From the NCBI RefSeq assembly GCF_036492245.1, contig NZ_AP025286.1, forward strand, positions 124,001-188,000: 64,000 nucleotides of DNA. Direction: 5' to 3'. Shown piece after piece: positions 31,469 through 42,769 of the stretch. Below the pieces are notes generated by a model that had not been told where the DNA came from, did no database searches, and saw nothing but the letters and a program-made list of their open reading frames with translations. Every line of letters starts with the position of its first letter. Position 1 is the first letter of the stretch. Position numbers and translations under genes: made by a program. The DNA is from Treponema bryantii (GTDB lineage Bacteria > Spirochaetota > Spirochaetia > Treponematales > Treponemataceae).

Positions 31469-32036
31469 ATATCATCATGGAGATTTAAGGAATGCCCTCA
31501 TAGAAGAAGGCATCAAAATGATAAATACCTCAGGGGAAGATTCCTTGTCCATGAGAAAACTGGCAGAAAAATGTGGCGTTAGTATGGCAGCTCCTTATGC
31601 ACATTTTAAAAATAAGGAAGAGATGATTACCGCCATAAAGCAGTATGTTGAAGAAGCCTTTACAGAGTACCTGGAAGCGGCAGTTAATAAAGCAGAAGCA
31701 GATGTTGAAGCCAGAATTGTAGCATTGGGAATTGCCTATGTTTCTTTCTTTATAGATAATCCCGAATATTTTACCTTCCTGTTTTCGAGAGGCTATGTTC
31801 ACCTGAATCTTGACTTCCATAGTTCAGACGAAAATATATTTAAGCCGTATAAACTTCTAAAAGATTTGTGTACCCGCTATTTTGATGAAAAAAAGCCAGG
31901 ACTTTCTGACTATGAAAAGGAACTGGATATTATTCGAATCTGGTCTTCTGTTCAGGGTGTGACTTCAATCATATTTATGAAAAATGTTAAATGGAGCCAC
32001 GACTGGAAGGAAGAGATAAAGAATATAATAATCTAA
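31458..32036 (+). CDS. TetR/AcrR family transcriptional regulator
   Basis: A 192-residue repressor. The N-terminal helix-turn-helix is typical (RNALIEEGIKMINTSGEDSLSMRKLAEKCGVSMAAPYAHF, about residues 10-50), followed by a helical ligand-binding domain of TetR_C style (IALGIAYVSFFIDNPEYFTFLFSRGY). It starts inside the end of the hydrolase gene, so it is made with the operon it probably represses. The two CTTAACATTGTTAAG-type operators at the operon promoter (29347-29403) fit an autoregulatory loop. A strong bidirectional terminator follows. Confidence 0.9.
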   Translation: MSDKYHHGDLRNALIEEGIKMINTSGEDSLSMRKLAEKCGVSMAAPYAHFKNKEEMITAIKQYVEEAFTEYLEAAVNKAEADVEARIVALGIAYVSFFIDNPEYFTFLFSRGYVHLNLDFHSSDENIFKPYKLLKDLCTRYFDEKKPGLSDYEKELDIIRIWSSVQGVTSIIFMKNVKWSHDWKEEIKNIII

Positions 32037-32048
32037 TTACTGAGCATA

Positions 32049-32080
32049 AAAAAAGATTGTCCTGTCGGACAATCTTTTTT
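32049..32080. terminator. Bidirectional intrinsic terminator
   Basis: AAAAAAGATTGTCC (32049-32062), loop TGTC, GGACAATCTTTTTT (32067-32080): a perfect 14-bp stem with A and T tracts at the outer ends, able to stop transcription from both the TetR operon (+) and the small gene (-) that converges here. Confidence 0.9.
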
Positions 32081-32081
32081 A

Positions 32082-32303
32082 TTATTCTGATTTTTTCTTT
32101 CTGCTTTCAAATTCATTCAGAAGGTTATTTGTATTTTCAAATTCTTCTTCTGAAAGTGTTTTCTGACGAACTGCTTCCTCAAGATCTTCTTCAATTTTAG
32201 AAACCAGTTTTGTATAATCCTCGGGAGAACAGTTATCATCCATGTACGATTTGATAGCTTTATCCATGCTATCAACAACAAGTTTTTCCTTTTTCGTTAC
32301 CAT
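32082..32303 (-). CDS. Small acidic helical protein of unknown function
   Basis: A 73-residue protein, highly charged and predicted helical (YTKLVSKIEEDLEEAVRQK, 'LSEEEFENTNNLLNEFESRKKKSE'), probably a coiled coil. AGGAG lies nine bases before the ATG, and a strong terminator follows its stop, so it is a real transcription unit and not a chance frame. No family is recognised. The N terminus (MVTKKEKLVVDSMDKAIKSY) has no signal peptide, so it is cytoplasmic. It lies downstream of iorB by 78 bases and could be read from that operon. Confidence 0.6.
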   Translation of the reverse strand: MVTKKEKLVVDSMDKAIKSYMDDNCSPEDYTKLVSKIEEDLEEAVRQKTLSEEEFENTNNLLNEFESRKKKSE

Positions 32304-32381
32304 CCGAATACTCTCCTGTTAGGGGTTATTTTTAATTGAATATTCTACGCAATTAAACACTAAAGGAAATAATATTTTAAA

Positions 32382-32942
32382 TCAATAGTCAATTGCGCGA
32401 ACGTTGAGTTCATAAAATTCTGGTTTTACAAGGAGTTTAAGTGCAGCTTTAAGCTCATCTTTTGAGATAAGCCCTGTTTTACTGGCTGCTCCAAGCAGTA
32501 CCATATTTACAACCTTGCTGCTTCCGAGATCTTTGCACGCCTGGTCAGTATCTACAGCGATTACTTTACCGGCTACTTTTTCGAGGTAAGAAATCATTTC
32601 GTTTTCATCGAAGGTTTTTCCGATCAGACTGGCAGTAACAGGCTGTACCACCTTTTTATTTACAATTACCGAGCCACCCTGCTTAAGGAATGCAATGTTG
32701 CGTACAGCTTCAGCCGCCTCAAAAGCAATAAGTACGTCGGCCTGGCCCTGAGGTACCAGCGGAGAATAAACATCCTCACCAATACGCACATGACTCACAA
32801 CCGAACCGCCTCGCTGAGCCATACCAATCGTCTCAGCAGAAAGCACGCGCTCTCCGTTCGAAATTGCAGCCTGAGAAAGTACCTTAGCGGCCAGAACAGT
32901 TCCCTGTCCTCCAACACCGCAAATAATTATATTCTTTGACAT
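32382..32942 (-). CDS. iorB: Indolepyruvate ferredoxin oxidoreductase, beta subunit
   Basis: A 186-residue protein of the pyruvate ferredoxin oxidoreductase gamma fold. Landmarks are the N-terminal IIICGVGGQGTVLAAKVLSQAA, AETIGMAQRGGSVVSHVRIG and 'ADVLIAFEAAEAVRNIAFLK'. With IorA it oxidatively decarboxylates arylpyruvates (indolepyruvate, phenylpyruvate) to aryl-acetyl-CoA with ferredoxin as electron acceptor. It lies downstream of iorA in the same direction, separated by 108 bases that contain a palindromic repeat (32962-33031). Length is normal for the subunit. Confidence 0.93.
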   Translation of the reverse strand: MSKNIIICGVGGQGTVLAAKVLSQAAISNGERVLSAETIGMAQRGGSVVSHVRIGEDVYSPLVPQGQADVLIAFEAAEAVRNIAFLKQGGSVIVNKKVVQPVTASLIGKTFDENEMISYLEKVAGKVIAVDTDQACKDLGSSKVVNMVLLGAASKTGLISKDELKAALKLLVKPEFYELNVRAIDY

Positions 32943-32961
32943 AATAATTCTCCTAAAACAT

Positions 32962-33031
32962 CGTCATTGCGAGCGTAGCGAAGCAATCTATTAATTTGGA
33001 TTGCTTCGTCGTTTCACTCCTCGCAATGACG
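32962..33031. repeat. Palindromic repeat (CGTCATTGCGAG type) between iorA and iorB
   Basis: A 70-base element with perfect 12-bp ends (CGTCATTGCGAG/CTCGCAATGACG) and an inner stem (GCGAAGCAATC/GATTGCTTCGT). It matches the widespread bacterial 'GTCATTGCGAGCGAAGCGAAGCAATC' repeat style. It sits inside the iorAB operon and should be transcribed. Confidence 0.85.
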
Positions 33032-33050
33032 TAGATTTTGAACCAGGTAT

Positions 33051-35072
33051 CTATTCAATTGCTTTTACAGGACAAACCTGTGAACATAAACTACATCCTG
33101 TACATAGGCTCTTGTCTATTTCAACTAACTGTTTACCCTTTGCATTAGTTTTTGTACTTACACTCAGCGCCGGGCAGCCCAGTTCATTTATACACTTGCG
33201 GCAGCCAATACATTTATCAGCATTTACAGTAAGTGCGTGCGGTTTTTCCCAGCCGACTTTCTGTGCAATTGCAATACATGGTGCCTTAAAGATAATTGCG
33301 CTTACTCCGGGAGCCTCGCTTGCTTTCTGAACAGCTTCTACAGCTGCCTTCTGATCAAACGGATTTACCTGAATAATCGGTGAAACGCCGATGCCTTCAA
33401 GAATCTTTTCTATGCTGATTTTTTCAACAATCTCGCCCATCATTGTCATACCTGTTCCAGGATGTGGCTGATGGCCGGTCATTGCTGTGGTTGAGTTATC
33501 AAGGATACAGATTGTCTGTTTTGCCTGATTGTAAACTGCATTTACAACACCAGTGATTCCGCTTGCAAAGAAGGTTGAGTCACCAATGAAGCTGAAGCAA
33601 TGGCGGTCCGGCTCGTTGTGATAGAAGCCCTGTGCCATTGTGATGTCGGCACCCATACAAAGACAGGTGTCTGTCATATCGAGTGGCATTGCGTTACCAA
33701 GTGTGTAACAGCCGATGTCTCCGCAGTATACAGTTTTCTTGCCTTTCATTGCCTGCTTTACAGCGTAGAAAGAACCGCGGTGAGGACAGCCTGCGCAGAG
33801 AACTGGCGGGCGGACTGGAAGGTCTGGTGCAGGAGATGCATCCTGAACCCTTCGCGGCTCAGCCGCTCGGAGACTCGCTAACGACAGTCCACTGGACTGT
33901 CGTTCCTCTGCTTCGCAGAGTCGCTCCCTATGTTTCAGGGCCTCTTTCTGGATAATCTCTTTAATTATCTCTACACTGAGTTCGCCGGCCTCAGGAACTG
34001 TGCCGTCGAGTTTTCCGCGAATCTGGCAATTTACTCGTGCGTATCCGGCTATTTTTATTAAATTTTCTTCGATAACAGGGTCTAATTCTTCAAAAACAAC
34101 GATTTGCTCGTGAAACTTGAGGAATTCTTCTGCTAAAGGCTTTGGGAATGGATATGGATTTCCAATCTTCAAAACAGGGATATCTTTGATTCCGAGGATG
34201 GAAAGTGCTTCCATAAGATAGCAGTAAGATATTCCGCCGGCAGCAAATGCGATATTAGAAGTCGTGGAGAAGGGGTCAGACGAGCATAGCTCGTCTGTGC
34301 GCATTTTAGTGGAAGATCCTAAAACGACCCGCTGCCGCAGCTCGTTTTTTAACGGATCTTTCGATAAGAGCGGGGGAAGACTTCCCCCTACATAATTCCA
34401 TTTACTCTTAGAAAACTCAGCCGGCAGCACTTTTTCGTTGCGTTCAAAAATTCTTTTGTGATTGTTGTATGAGGAACGTGGGAAAATTACCCAGCGCTTG
34501 GAATCTTTTTCGAACTCGCCAGGCTTACGGCAAGGGACGAGCTCAGGGAACTCCATGCTTTCGTAGGCGTGGTCAACACGGGTGGTTGGGCGCAGAAGAA
34601 CTGGAGTATTATATTTTTCAGAAAGTTCAAAGGCTTCCTGTATCATTTCGTAGGCTTCGAGTGGGGTAGAAGGATCAAAACAAGGCAGCTTTGAGTACTG
34701 CGCAAAGTTACGGGTATCCTGCTCGGTCTGGCTGGAAATTGGGCCCGGATCATCGGCACTTACAATTACCATACCGCCTTTTACACCAACGTAAGAAAGA
34801 CACATTACAGGATCACTTGCAACATTGAGACCTACCTGCTTCATTGTGATGAGGGTACGGCTTCCTGCATAACTGGCACCTGCTGCAACTTCAGCGGCGG
34901 CTTTTTCGTTTACGGACCATTCAACGTAGGTTCCGGTTTTGCTCTTATACTTGGAAATAAATTCAATAATTTCGCTGGAAGGGGTGCCAGGATATCCGGC
35001 AACAAGATTAACTCCAGCCTTGAGGGCACCAAGCGCGATTGCCTGATTTCCCATGATCATTTGTTTTGCCAT
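33051..35072 (-). CDS. iorA: Indolepyruvate ferredoxin oxidoreductase, alpha subunit, with two repeat-derived inserts
   Basis: A 673-residue protein. The N-terminal pyrimidine-binding domain (MGNQAIALGALKAGVNLVAG, 'YPGTPSSEIIEF'), the TPP-binding domain (CAGCPHRGSFYAV, 'YCGDIGCYTLGNAMPL', FIGDSTFFASG) and a C-terminal 2x[4Fe-4S] ferredoxin domain (CIGCRKCINELGCP and CTGCSLCSQVCP) are all intact. Residues 227-273 and 381-413 are not family sequence: they are encoded by palindromic repeats inserted in frame, and without them the length is about 593, near the usual size. The start at 35072 is set by a promoter whose -10 is seven bases upstream. The TTG at 35108 lies in the -35. Confidence 0.93.
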   Translation of the reverse strand: MAKQMIMGNQAIALGALKAGVNLVAGYPGTPSSEIIEFISKYKSKTGTYVEWSVNEKAAAEVAAGASYAGSRTLITMKQVGLNVASDPVMCLSYVGVKGGMVIVSADDPGPISSQTEQDTRNFAQYSKLPCFDPSTPLEAYEMIQEAFELSEKYNTPVLLRPTTRVDHAYESMEFPELVPCRKPGEFEKDSKRWVIFPRSSYNNHKRIFERNEKVLPAEFSKSKWNYVGGSLPPLLSKDPLKNELRQRVVLGSSTKMRTDELCSSDPFSTTSNIAFAAGGISYCYLMEALSILGIKDIPVLKIGNPYPFPKPLAEEFLKFHEQIVVFEELDPVIEENLIKIAGYARVNCQIRGKLDGTVPEAGELSVEIIKEIIQKEALKHRERLCEAEERQSSGLSLASLRAAEPRRVQDASPAPDLPVRPPVLCAGCPHRGSFYAVKQAMKGKKTVYCGDIGCYTLGNAMPLDMTDTCLCMGADITMAQGFYHNEPDRHCFSFIGDSTFFASGITGVVNAVYNQAKQTICILDNSTTAMTGHQPHPGTGMTMMGEIVEKISIEKILEGIGVSPIIQVNPFDQKAAVEAVQKASEAPGVSAIIFKAPCIAIAQKVGWEKPHALTVNADKCIGCRKCINELGCPALSVSTKTNAKGKQLVEIDKSLCTGCSLCSQVCPVKAIE
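33834..33932. repeat. In-frame palindromic insert 2 in iorA (triple hairpin)
   Basis: About 99 bases with three hairpins: GCGGCT-CA-GCCGC, ACGACAGTCC-ACT-GGACTGTCGT and CTCTGC-TTC-GCAGAG. They encode the Arg/Glu/Leu-rich segment RLCEAEERQSSGLSLASLRA, absent from the conserved family. The insert lies between the domain linker (EIIQKEALK) and DLPVRPPVLCAGCP. The boundaries are estimated. Confidence 0.75.
34254..34394. repeat. In-frame palindromic insert 1 in iorA (GC-rich repeat family)
   Basis: About 141 bases containing CAGACGAGC-ATA-GCTCGTCTG (34277-34297) and GGGGGAAG-A-CTTCCCCC (34372-34388), plus a partial AGATCCT/AGGATCT-like stem between. The GGGGGAAGACTTCCCCC end and the GAGAAGGGGT word link it to the extragenic repeats at 9418, 11948 and 17513. 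It encodes residues such as LLSKDPLKNELRQRVVLGSS between EFSKSKWN and IAFAAGGISYCYL, which are normally adjacent in the family. The boundaries are estimated. Confidence 0.8.
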
Positions 35073-35079
35073 AAATAAA

Positions 35080-35108
35080 AGTATAAAGGAATTTTTTGTT
35101 TCTATCAA
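35080..35108 (-). promoter_or_regulatory. Promoter of iorAB
   Basis: Minus strand: TTGATA (35103-35108), 17 bases, TATACT (35080-35085), five of six in each box. The predicted start point falls at the ATG (35072), so the mRNA should be leaderless. Confidence 0.75.
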
Positions 35109-35140
35109 TGATAACAGTAAACATGGCCTGGATAGACATA

Positions 35141-35177
35141 AAAAACGGCCTGCTGCAATTTCTTACAGCAGGCCGTT
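35141..35177 (-). terminator. Intrinsic terminator of esterase gene
   Basis: Perfect 12-bp stem AACGGCCTGCTG (35144-35155)/CAGCAGGCCGTT (35166-35177). On the minus strand it is followed by a T run (A run at 35141-35145 on plus). It ends the transcript of the 35200-36681 gene. Confidence 0.9.
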
Positions 35178-35199
35178 CTCTATATAGTACTAATTATAT

Positions 35200-36681
35200 T
35201 TAGTCGTTATAGAGTTGTACGTCTTCCTGGAATACCATGTGGATAAAGTCATTGAATCCATAGTACCAAACTGGGAAGTCATGTGTTCCACCTGGGAATA
35301 CATAAGATTCAAAGTTTTCTACACGGTCCCATGCAGCCATTGCTTCAACATAGCCTGGGAATGAACCATATACCCTATCGTCAGCATCACCACAGATCAT
35401 ATAAAGGTTATGAATCTTATGCTTATTGAAAGCAGCATTTCCATCTACTCTGGCTATAAACTCCTCTGATGTTGAGAACAAAGCTCCAGAGAATCCGGCA
35501 AAGTTACTGATGATATCAAGGCTTTCTCCAATACCAATGTTAAAGGTCTGTCCACCACCCATTGAAAGACCGGCCATTGCTACATTGTCGCGGCCATCTG
35601 CAATGTTATAGTTTTCTCTGAGCCATGGAAGAAGATCATTTCTAAGTTCTCCACCAAAGTAGTTATAACCTGTAAAGCTGTATCCAGAACCATTTGGTCC
35701 CCAAGATTTATCTGCTACACCAGTTACACAAACAAGAATGAACTTTTTAACATCACCGCTGGCCATTCCGCGGTCCATATAACCTTTAATCTTTCCACCA
35801 CGGCCTTCATTTGTAAGTCCCCAGGTATTTTCATTCTGTCCAAATCCATGGAGAAGAATAAATACTGGATATTTTGTTGTTGTATCTTCAGCATCATAAC
35901 CTGCTGGAAGGTAAACCCAACCATGCTTGTTATATCTGTCTGCATCTGTTACATCTGCTTCATCTGCAATACTCCAGTCTCTTGTTGGATACCAGATTTC
36001 TTCAACTGTACCACGCTGTGCATCTGTCAAACCATCAGAAAAAGCTTTATCTGCAGGGGCATTAGCTTTTGCATTAAACTTAACGTTCTTTAACTGAACC
36101 TTAATCTGGTCTCCATCATCATTTCCTCTCTGGTAATCGTTGAATTTAAGTGCGAAACCAAGAATACAATCATAGTCTGAACTGGATTTGATTTTATCTG
36201 CAAAATTGTCTGGAATTTCAATATTGTATACAACGGTTCCAGTATCTGTTTCTGGTTCAAAGTATTCAAGATCCTCATAACCTCCAAACATTCCTGTTGA
36301 ATCCCAAGGAAGAATTCTCATACAGAAACCTGGTTTTTGAGCATCTGCATTCCATTTACCTTCAACTGTCTTGTAATCGAATTCAATATCGATTGATTCA
36401 TAGTTACCGATGTTGATTTCTGCTTTATTAGATTTTACATAGAAGGCAACTCCACCACCGCCTCCTCCAGCAGCAGTTGCTACCCATGATACAGATCCAT
36501 CAGCTTCTGTTTTAATTTCAGAAGCTGCAGAACCTTCTTCAAAAATTGTAAATCTTTCTTTTGAACCACGTAATGTGATTCCACATGCAAGTTCTTCAGG
36601 GTCGTTATTTCCACATGAAGAGAATACACTTGCCAGCATAGCGATACCAGCAAGAGCCGAAACGATTCTTAGTTTTTTCAT
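35200..36681 (-). CDS. Esterase lipoprotein (feruloyl esterase/CE1-like) with N-terminal beta-sandwich domain
   Basis: A 493-residue lipoprotein (signal peptide with lipobox FSSC). Residues 30-205 are beta-rich and resemble a carbohydrate-binding jelly roll (VAFYVKSNKAEINIGNYESI, 'IDIEFDYKTVEGKW', 'DCILGFALKFNDYQRG'). Residues 220-493 are an alpha/beta-hydrolase of the esterase D/CE1 type: VFILLHGFGQNENTWG, the nucleophile elbow AMAGLSMGGGQTFN and the C-terminal His in FPGGTHDFPVWYYGFNDF. Xylanase-associated feruloyl esterases have this layout, so plant cell-wall ester cleavage is a sound guess. Two TAAAACGTTTTA operators control it. AAGGAG precedes the ATG and a terminator follows. Confidence 0.85.
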   Translation of the reverse strand: MKKLRIVSALAGIAMLASVFSSCGNNDPEELACGITLRGSKERFTIFEEGSAASEIKTEADGSVSWVATAAGGGGGGVAFYVKSNKAEINIGNYESIDIEFDYKTVEGKWNADAQKPGFCMRILPWDSTGMFGGYEDLEYFEPETDTGTVVYNIEIPDNFADKIKSSSDYDCILGFALKFNDYQRGNDDGDQIKVQLKNVKFNAKANAPADKAFSDGLTDAQRGTVEEIWYPTRDWSIADEADVTDADRYNKHGWVYLPAGYDAEDTTTKYPVFILLHGFGQNENTWGLTNEGRGGKIKGYMDRGMASGDVKKFILVCVTGVADKSWGPNGSGYSFTGYNYFGGELRNDLLPWLRENYNIADGRDNVAMAGLSMGGGQTFNIGIGESLDIISNFAGFSGALFSTSEEFIARVDGNAAFNKHKIHNLYMICGDADDRVYGSFPGYVEAMAAWDRVENFESYVFPGGTHDFPVWYYGFNDFIHMVFQEDVQLYND

Positions 36682-36705
36682 TTTGAACTCCTTGTGAATT
36701 TTTAA

Positions 36706-36757
36706 TAAAACGTTTTACCTAATTAGTAATTATAAAACGTTTTACTAGGAAGTCAAA
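36706..36757 (-). promoter_or_regulatory. Esterase promoter with two LacI-type operators
   Basis: Two identical 12-base palindromes TAAAACGTTTTA at 36706-36717 and 36733-36744, with centres 27 bases apart. On the minus strand TTGACT (36751-36756), 16 bases and TATAAT (36729-36734) form the promoter; the second operator overlaps the -10 and the spacer, and the first lies just downstream. AANNCGNNTT-like cores with central CG are typical of LacI-family operators. Confidence 0.8.
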
Positions 36758-36833
36758 TGTTTAAAAAATTTATTTTAAAAGGTTTAAATTTTTACGATTT
36801 GAAATAAAAGTTATGGATATAATGAACGGGCCG

Positions 36834-40156
<3,323 letters not shown>

Positions 40157-40157
40157 C

Positions 40158-41585
40158 TTATTTTCTAAGATATTCTATTGTAAGGCAGGCAACGGCTTTG
40201 GCTAATGCCTGCTTTTCTTTTTCTATCTGTGCATTACAGCGTTCAATTTTTGCAGAAAGAACATCTGTTTCTGAACCATAACCTGATTCATACATTTTCT
40301 GCTTCTGATCGATTTTTGCTGATGCAGATTCAATCTTAAGCTCCTGATACTCAATCTTCATTTTACAAACCTGAGCAGCATTCCACTGCGAATTAAAGGT
40401 TTTGCTGATTGTTGAACGGGCATCAAGCTTGTTGATTTTTGCAGTTTCTACATCACTGACTTTGCGGGATACATCGCGAACTTTTTTTCCACCATCCCAG
40501 ATTGTAGCCTTAATACCGATAGAAATATTTACGGAATAATCATCTTTTCTAAGCCAGTTTGGTTCTAAAAGAGGGAAACGGGAACCAGAATATCCACTGC
40601 TCATTTGCAGTGCAATATCTGGCTTCCAGTTTTCGTATCCTCGGGAAATCTTCTCTGCAGTCTTGCTGACATTTTCAAGTTGTGTAAGCATTTTGATTGA
40701 AGATTGATTTCCAGAGAGAACCTCTGCTTCAAGCTCAGTTGGATTAATTTGTATCAGACTGTCAAAGGAGGAAACGAGTTCCGGTACAAAATCATAATTT
40801 ATATCATTAAGCGTTAAAGCTTGAATTCCAGTTATACGGCTTAATTCGAGAAGCTGGTCGTTCATCTGTTCAAGTAAGTCCTGCTTTGCAATTTCCAGTT
40901 CCTTTGCCTGAATCTTTGCATCTACAACATCCTGATGAATAAGCATACCTGCTTTTTCTGCATTTTCACTTACTTCGACCATGCGGGCTGTGTACAAGTC
41001 TTCTTCATCAATGATTTCAAGAATCTTTGAGAGATAATAAAGACTTATAAGACGGGTTTCTAATTCTGTTTTCAGCTGTTCTGTCTGCTGAGAAATTTGT
41101 GTCTGCTTGATTTTTGAAACCTGATCATAAAGTTTAATTGCGTTTGTGATTTTTCCCCAGGTGAAAATCGGCTGAGTTAATGTAAGTTCAAAATTGTAGA
41201 GAGTATTTTCCATACCGTCAAAAACCTTGATTCGCTGGCCGCTGTTTCTAGGTCTTTGCCCGTTCCAGGAAATTGAATTGATTATATCATCTGCATTTAT
41301 ATACATTGCACCAACAGGAGGATTTACCATATAGGTTCCGCTTGCCTGAAGATCAACTGTAGGGCCAAGACTCCACCAGGCATCTTTCAAATCAAGAATG
41401 CTGCGGCGATATTCTTCCTGAAGTTTACGTAATTCCGGATGGTTCATTTCAGTTTCTGTGAGGAGAACTTCCAGTGTATAAGCTGGTGCCGTAGATTCAG
41501 GAGTTTCGGAAATTTCCTGTGCCTGTATGCCTGCATTAAGAATTGAGAAAATCACAAATGTAAAAAATAATCTGTTTATTTTCAT
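40158..41585 (-). CDS. TolC family outer membrane efflux protein
   Basis: A 475-residue outer-membrane factor. A signal peptide (NRLFFTFVIFSILNAGIQAQ) is followed by long amphipathic helices with the internal duplication of TolC (about 50-230 and 265-470; ELEIAKQDLLEQMNDQLLEL, 'IDQKQKMYESGYGSETDVLSAKIERCNAQ') and short strands that would form the barrel. It is the last gene of an RND operon (adaptor, pump, lipoprotein, TolC) and should complete the tripartite channel. Its stop converges on the beta-galactosidase stop with a one-base gap and no terminator. The drug or lipid exported is unknown. Confidence 0.9.
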   Translation of the reverse strand: MKINRLFFTFVIFSILNAGIQAQEISETPESTAPAYTLEVLLTETEMNHPELRKLQEEYRRSILDLKDAWWSLGPTVDLQASGTYMVNPPVGAMYINADDIINSISWNGQRPRNSGQRIKVFDGMENTLYNFELTLTQPIFTWGKITNAIKLYDQVSKIKQTQISQQTEQLKTELETRLISLYYLSKILEIIDEEDLYTARMVEVSENAEKAGMLIHQDVVDAKIQAKELEIAKQDLLEQMNDQLLELSRITGIQALTLNDINYDFVPELVSSFDSLIQINPTELEAEVLSGNQSSIKMLTQLENVSKTAEKISRGYENWKPDIALQMSSGYSGSRFPLLEPNWLRKDDYSVNISIGIKATIWDGGKKVRDVSRKVSDVETAKINKLDARSTISKTFNSQWNAAQVCKMKIEYQELKIESASAKIDQKQKMYESGYGSETDVLSAKIERCNAQIEKEKQALAKAVACLTIEYLRK

Positions 41586-41599
41586 TCGTGTGTCCTGAA

Positions 41600-42769
41600 T
41601 TAGAGTTTAAAGTTATAAGGGCCTGCGTCACTGCGAAGAGTTTTTACAGTACCTGTGGAAGTTCCATCTGCATAAAACTGAACTTCGATATCTTTATATT
41701 TTCCGGTATAAGTTGTGTCATTTATAAAAGTACCGGATCCAAGACCGCTGAAATTTCCATGAGTCTGATTTCCGTTTGTTCCAATTTGCTGTGCAATTGT
41801 TGTAGTTTCTCCACAGTCGATTGTGAAGTTTCCGTTTGAATCTTTTGCTTTCATGCTGATAACAATGCCATCACTGTCTGCAGAAGTTGTATCACCAAGA
41901 GTTCCGTTAACTGTCGGAATGTTTATTCTTGTTGCCTTTCCATAAAGTGAAATATTATACGAGCTGTTCTGAATTGTCTTTTTGATTCTAAAATCATCAC
42001 TTAAGAAAGAATAATCTTGTGCTTCGTTATCTGCATTGGCACAGGCCTTCCAGGTAATTAAATCAGAACTCTGAGAATATGTAATATTTACTTCCGGAGT
42101 GTTTTCAATTCCATCAGCTTTATCATCTGCGTTTTTCCAGCGAGGGTAACTGATACTCATTGAGCCGTTTCCTGCAATTGTCTGTTCATAAACTTTTGCA
42201 GGAGCAGTTATTGTATCTGTGCTCTGTGGAACTGAAACCTTTACAAGAACGTTATTGGAAGTCGGATTTGAAGAGGCTACATCATAAATGCTGATATTGA
42301 GGACAGTTGTTTTTCTGATGGAAGTAAGTTCTGCATAAACAGTATCACTTGTGCTGTCAGAAGTAATTACAGTCTGATCTTTTGTGAGTCCATAATTTTC
42401 GTGATAATACAACAGATAGATTGTTGTATAGTCTGCGTCTTTTCCAAAATCTGGTTTTGTTTCTTTCCATACGATATTTGAAATTACAAAGCTTCCATCT
42501 GCATCTGTAGTTGTGTGACCATAATAAGAATTTGATGGAGCAAAAACAGTGCCTTCCTTCCATCTGTTATAATCTGAATCTCTTACACCACATTCTGTGT
42601 AGGCGTAAATGTCTACATTTGCAATTCCTCTTTTAGGAGTTGATGTACTTTCTGCATCAACAATCTGACCACCAGTTCCACCATTGAAAACTGAATAACA
42701 GCTTGAGAAGATAAGGGTTGCTGCAAAAAGTGCTGCACTAAGAATTGTTTTATTGAACTGCTTTTTCAT
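41600..42769 (-). CDS. Lipoprotein of unknown function inside an RND operon
   Basis: A 389-residue lipoprotein (KTILSAALFAATLIFSSC lipobox, Cys24). It consists of beta-rich, Thr/Ser-rich domains: 'GIANVDIYAYTECGVRDSDY' followed by 'GHTTTDADGSFVISNIVWKETKPDF' resembles a carboxypeptidase-regulatory or SpaA-like beta sandwich. Later repeats are less clear. Its start overlaps the RND pump's last codons by 20 bases and AGAGGT precedes the ATG, so it is a true operon member. Such a lipoprotein is not a standard RND component. It may be a surface or accessory partner of the pump, or a cargo. Confidence 0.75.
   Translation of the reverse strand: MKKQFNKTILSAALFAATLIFSSCYSVFNGGTGGQIVDAESTSTPKRGIANVDIYAYTECGVRDSDYNRWKEGTVFAPSNSYYGHTTTDADGSFVISNIVWKETKPDFGKDADYTTIYLLYYHENYGLTKDQTVITSDSTSDTVYAELTSIRKTTVLNISIYDVASSNPTSNNVLVKVSVPQSTDTITAPAKVYEQTIAGNGSMSISYPRWKNADDKADGIENTPEVNITYSQSSDLITWKACANADNEAQDYSFLSDDFRIKKTIQNSSYNISLYGKATRINIPTVNGTLGDTTSADSDGIVISMKAKDSNGNFTIDCGETTTIAQQIGTNGNQTHGNFSGLGSGTFINDTTYTGKYKDIEVQFYADGTSTGTVKTLRSDAGPYNFKL

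Noticed and set aside
35073-35108. 12-residue N-terminal extension of IorA from TTG 35108
   Set aside because: TTG 35108 lies in the -35 box (TTGATA) of the iorA promoter, so it cannot be on the mRNA.
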